A stretch of DNA of 8,793 bases from JANXYW01 sp031400455 (GTDB lineage: Bacteria > Chloroflexota > Dehalococcoidia > DSTF01 > JACRBR01). Where the stretch lies: NCBI GenBank assembly GCA_031400455.1, contig JANNPX010000011.1:1-8793 (forward strand), given 5' to 3'. Both the position numbers and the translations under genes were made by a program. A model generated the notes under the pieces. It was not told the DNA's origin. It searched no databases and saw only the letters and a program-made list of their open reading frames with translations. Position 1 is the first letter of the stretch; each line of letters starts with the position of its first letter. Positions 6,035 through 8,793 of the stretch are shown here, in pieces.

Positions 6035-7053
6035 CGAATGCGGTGCCGCTGCGCGAGATCGACGGACGAGGCGAGACGGTCTCCGGCCTGCCACGCGAGT
6101 TGTACATCGAGACCACGAATCGCTGCAATCTCAAGTGCCGTACCTGCCCACAGTACTGGGGCATGGACGAGGACGCGGCGGACCTCACCGTGGAGCAGGT
6201 CGATCGAATCCTCGACTGCTTCCCGGGCGTGAATCGCGTCGTCCTACACGGCATCGGCGAGCCGCTGCTAAACAGAGCACTCCCGGAGATCATCGGCGCC
6301 GTCAAGCGTCGTGACGCCTACGCGTTGTTCAATACCAACGGCCTGCTGTTACGGGGAGCCGTTGCGGCTGCTATCGCGTCGAGCGGGCTGGACGAACTCC
6401 GTGTCTCCGTCGACGCAGCATCGCCGGAGACGTATGAACTCGTGCGAGGTGCCGACGGCTTCGACCGTATCGTCCAGAATCTGCGCGACTTCAGCGACGT
6501 AAAGCTCAGCATGCGGGCGCCTGGCCCGAAGGTATCGCTGTGGATTACGGGCATGAAGTCCAACGTCCGCGAATTGCCCGCGCTCGTCCAACTCGCGCAT
6601 GAGATCGGCGTCGGCGAGGTGTATCTCCAGCGGCTCGTCTATTCCGAGCGCGGTCTCGCAGCCGCGGACGAGTCGCTCTACGAACGAGCTGCGCTCGATG
6701 ATCTCGAAGCCATTCGCAATGCCGAAGCGCTGGCAACAACGCTGGGGGTGACGCTCCGCGGTTCCGGCGAGGCTTCATCGGGTGGGCTGCTGGCGACCTC
6801 AGGAACCGCGACGTTCCGCGACTGCAGGCGCCCCTGGTCGCTGATGTACGTCACGGCCAACGGCAACGTCTTGCCGTGTTGCATCGCGCCCTTCACCGGT
6901 GTCCCATACGGCGAGATCGTGCTCGGAAACCTGTTCACGGATGCAGCGGAGACGATATGGAACGGACCGCGCTACCGGGAGTGGCGGCGGCGCATGCTCG
7001 CGGACAGGCCGCCGGCGGCGTGCGAGGGCTGCGGCGCCGGCTGGAGCCTGTAA
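6031..7053 (+). CDS. Radical SAM/SPASM domain protein
   Basis: Radical SAM enzyme of 340 aa with an extra C-terminal iron-sulfur domain. The SAM-cluster motif CNLKCRTC gives C32, C36 and C39; HGIGEPLL is the GGEP equivalent, and FNTNGLLL and LRVSVDA are later barrel strands. The SPASM part has C265 (DCRRPW), then C283 and C284 in ANGNVLPCCIAP, GNLFTDAAETIWNG, and C331/C334 in CEGCG. This gives enough ligands for one auxiliary cluster rather than the full seven-cysteine pattern. SPASM proteins modify peptides, sugars or other small molecules; MoaA-like and hopanoid-type enzymes show the range. No precursor peptide gene is visible nearby, and the transferase neighbours suggest a small-molecule or saccharide substrate instead (inference). 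The start overlaps the preceding stop by 4 nt. The superfamily call is certain, the substrate unknown. Confidence 0.92.
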   Translation: MTNAVPLREIDGRGETVSGLPRELYIETTNRCNLKCRTCPQYWGMDEDAADLTVEQVDRILDCFPGVNRVVLHGIGEPLLNRALPEIIGAVKRRDAYALFNTNGLLLRGAVAAAIASSGLDELRVSVDAASPETYELVRGADGFDRIVQNLRDFSDVKLSMRAPGPKVSLWITGMKSNVRELPALVQLAHEIGVGEVYLQRLVYSERGLAAADESLYERAALDDLEAIRNAEALATTLGVTLRGSGEASSGGLLATSGTATFRDCRRPWSLMYVTANGNVLPCCIAPFTGVPYGEIVLGNLFTDAAETIWNGPRYREWRRRMLADRPPAACEGCGAGWSL

Positions 7054-8483
7054 CGCTGCGGCGGCTCCTCGTCGAACGCTGGTGCGAAGCGGCGGTCTGG
7101 CTCGGCTCGCTCGCCGCCGCGTGGGTCTTCGCGGGCCTTGCGCTGCGGCGTCATGCGTACTACGAAAGCACGGCGTACGACTTCGGCTTCTTCGATCAGA
7201 TCGTCTGGAACACGTCCCGGGGCCGTTGGTTCGAAACGTCCTTCGTCGAATACAACTTCGTCGGCCAGCACGTTGAGCCGGTGTTGCTCATCTTCGCCGG
7301 GTTCTACAGGCTCGGCGGGGGACCAGAGACGCTGCTGGCCATCCAGACGGCCTTTGTGGCGCTCGCCGCCGTGCCATTGTTCTATGCGACACGGCGCCTC
7401 ACCGATATGCCGGTCGTCGCCGTGGGCGTGGCGATCTCGTATCTGGTGAGTCCGGCGCTGCACCGCGCGCTCGATTTCGACTTCCACCCTGAGCTGCTCT
7501 CGCCTGTATTCCTGTTTACCGGCCTCTACTTCCTCTCGGCGAAACGGCCACTGGCGGCCGTCCTTGCGGTCGCACCGGTGCTCCTATTGAAGGAGGACAT
7601 GGCCCTCGTGGCGCTCATGTTTGGCGTGCTGGTGTGGATCCGTGGTGAACGTATGCACGGCGCGGCACTTGCCGCGTCGGCGATTCTGTGGGGTCTGTCC
7701 ACGGTGTTCGTCATCATGCCGCGCGTGAGGGGAGGCGGCAGCGACCTCAACGAACGATTCGCCTACCTCTTCGCCGACACGTCGTTCGCAACCGTCCTCC
7801 CGGTCGCTGTGTCACGAGGCGCATCTCATGTCGCAACTGAAACGCTGCCCGCTCTGCTGAACTTGCTAGCGTCCGGCGGCTGGGTTGCGGTCCTTTCCCC
7901 GGCCATCCTCCTTGCGCTGCCATCGGCTCTGCTCAACGGCCTGTCGGACCATGCGCAGCAGTCCCGCCTCGACCTTCAGTACGGTGTTGCGTCGTTCGCA
8001 CTACTGTTCACCGCAACGGCTCTGGCGATGGGAGGCGTCGCGCATTGCCGTGGGCCGATCCGGGTGGTTGCTACAAGGAAACGCGCAGCACTGGCGGCGT
8101 ACATTGCGACTACACTGATTGTTGCGTCAGCGGCGATCGCGTTCGTGCTCTCGAGCCCCTACTCGCCGCGAACGTCACGCTATGCACCGGACCCCGCGCA
8201 CCGGGAGGTGATCATTGCGGCGATGCGGCAGATCCCGGAAGACGCGGTTGTCAGCGCGCAGAACACGTTGCTTCCCCACCTGTCGCAGCGGCAGTTCATC
8301 TTCGAGTTCCCGGACGTCCCTCCGAGAGCAGAGTGGGTGATAGTCGACACCACACTTCCAATCACCCAGCAGGCAACTGGAGAAGGCTACGATCGCGTAC
8401 TCGGCAAACTTGCGGAATGGGGCTTCACCGAGGTGTTCAGTCAAGACGGCGTGCGCGTCTTCTCCCGAGAATCTCAGCCATGA
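7020..8483 (+). CDS. DUF2079 multi-pass membrane protein (GT-C-like)
   Basis: Large predicted inner-membrane protein, 487 aa from GTG 7020. Characteristic DUF2079 motifs are YDFGFFDQIVWN (53-64), LDFDFHPELL (from 151), KED (191-193) in the middle membrane region, and the soluble tail IPEDAVVSAQNTLLPHLSQR. Hydrophobic segments recur from about residue 23 through roughly residue 385, before a soluble C-terminal part. The early acidic motif after the first helix recalls GT-C enzymes, which use polyprenyl-phosphate sugars, but no activity is established for DUF2079. The start is uncertain: GTG 7020 gives a 34-nt overlap with the SPASM gene, whereas ATG 6957 has GGAG 5 nt upstream but adds 21 residues of Arg/Ala-rich sequence and a 97-nt overlap. 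No other ATG, GTG or TTG lies between 7020 and the first helix. It overlaps the next gene by 4 nt. Confidence 0.82.
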   Translation: MRGLRRRLEPVTLRRLLVERWCEAAVWLGSLAAAWVFAGLALRRHAYYESTAYDFGFFDQIVWNTSRGRWFETSFVEYNFVGQHVEPVLLIFAGFYRLGGGPETLLAIQTAFVALAAVPLFYATRRLTDMPVVAVGVAISYLVSPALHRALDFDFHPELLSPVFLFTGLYFLSAKRPLAAVLAVAPVLLLKEDMALVALMFGVLVWIRGERMHGAALAASAILWGLSTVFVIMPRVRGGGSDLNERFAYLFADTSFATVLPVAVSRGASHVATETLPALLNLLASGGWVAVLSPAILLALPSALLNGLSDHAQQSRLDLQYGVASFALLFTATALAMGGVAHCRGPIRVVATRKRAALAAYIATTLIVASAAIAFVLSSPYSPRTSRYAPDPAHREVIIAAMRQIPEDAVVSAQNTLLPHLSQRQFIFEFPDVPPRAEWVIVDTTLPITQQATGEGYDRVLGKLAEWGFTEVFSQDGVRVFSRESQP

Positions 8484-8793
8484 TCCGGGTGGCGATTCTG
8501 CCGGCGCTGAATGAGGAAGCGGGCATCGCCTCGGCGATCGCATCGATCGCTCGGTCTGCAATCGACGAAATCATTGTCGTCGATAACGGGAGCACCGATC
8601 GGACCGCCGAACTCGCGCGGGCCGCTGGCGCCAGCGTCGTCCGCGAAGACCGGCGCGGCTACGGTTCGGCCTGCATGGCAGGCGTGTGCGCCGCGCCGGA
8701 CGCCAGCATCTACGTGTTCCTCGATGGCGACGCGAGTGAGAACGGCGCGCGAATCGCCGAGCTCGTGGATCTCGTTGCGTCGGGACGCACACA
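8480..8793 (+). CDS. Family 2 glycosyltransferase, partial (C-terminus beyond right edge)
   Basis: N-terminal 104 residues of a GT2 inverting glycosyltransferase, acting at the cytoplasmic face with a nucleotide-sugar donor. Motifs are ILPALNEE (6-13), typical of dolichol-phosphate-mannose-synthase-like GT2s, IIVVDNGSTDRTAEL (31-45), the GASVVREDRRGYGSA stretch (50-64), and the metal-binding D82-G-D84 in VFLDGDASEN. The Arg-Gly-Tyr-Gly segment is common in GT2 members that act on polyprenyl phosphates. The ATG overlaps the DUF2079 stop by 4 nt and has no strong ribosome site of its own, indicating translational coupling. A polyprenyl-phosphate sugar made here could feed the preceding DUF2079 protein; that is inference. 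Confidence 0.9.
   Translation, partial: MIRVAILPALNEEAGIASAIASIARSAIDEIIVVDNGSTDRTAELARAAGASVVREDRRGYGSACMAGVCAAPDASIYVFLDGDASENGARIAELVDLVASGRT

Noticed and set aside
5333..8793. Arsenosugar biosynthesis cluster
   Set aside because: It was suggested only by the database name of the DUF2064/TIGR04282 family. No arsenic methyltransferase or ArsS-type radical SAM gene is recognisable, and the GT2 is of a general type.
1934..8793. RiPP pathway with a precursor peptide for the radical SAM enzymes
   Set aside because: The gaps between genes are 18 nt or less and the only intergenic region is filled by promoters; no short precursor-like gene is present in the window. One beyond the edges cannot be excluded.

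Overview
This is a high-GC bacterial window carrying two divergent transcription units that share one 112-bp control region. The genes are densely packed, mostly with 4-nt or shorter overlaps in the second half of the operon, and use ATG, GTG and TTG starts. Nothing seen fixes the phylum. High GC, a DUF2079 protein and apparently leaderless starts would fit Actinobacteriota, Chloroflexota, Dormibacterota or similar groups, but this is only a guess. No tRNA, rRNA, CRISPR array, insertion sequence or other mobile element was seen.

Left, minus strand (1-1821): an OmpR/PhoB-type response regulator (1144-1821), followed one base later by a sensor histidine kinase (1142 to beyond the left edge, missing its C-terminal ATP-lid end). 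The kinase has four predicted membrane segments and no large external domain.

Control region (1822-1933): two 17-bp sites, each a direct repeat of CTTACG/CGTAAG with an 11-bp period, face away from each other. Each ends exactly 10 bp upstream of a good -10 hexamer (TATGAT leftward, TATGCT rightward). This is the geometry of PhoB-class activator sites. The simplest reading is that the response regulator activates both its own operon and the rightward operon.

Right, plus strand (1934-8793 and beyond): eight co-directional genes. They are a radical SAM protein (1934-2749), a DoxX-like membrane protein (2764-3306), an acyl-CoA-dehydrogenase-fold flavoprotein lacking the usual catalytic glutamate (3325-4461), a PhnD-like periplasmic-binding-fold protein with no signal peptide (4473-5333), a DUF2064/TIGR04282 GT-A-fold transferase (5333-6034), a radical SAM/SPASM protein (6031-7053), a DUF2079 multi-pass membrane protein (about 7020-8483) and the start of a family 2 glycosyltransferase (8480 to the right edge). 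Gaps are 18 nt or less throughout, so this is very probably one operon.

Functionally, the first half looks like a redox or small-molecule conversion module: radical SAM, a membrane DoxX protein, a flavoprotein and a ligand-binding protein. The second half looks like an envelope or lipid glycosylation module: two GT-A-type enzymes, a GT-C-like membrane protein and a SPASM enzyme. I do not recognise the combination as a described pathway. Together with its dedicated two-component system it is a candidate uncharacterised system, but its substrate cannot be read from the sequence.
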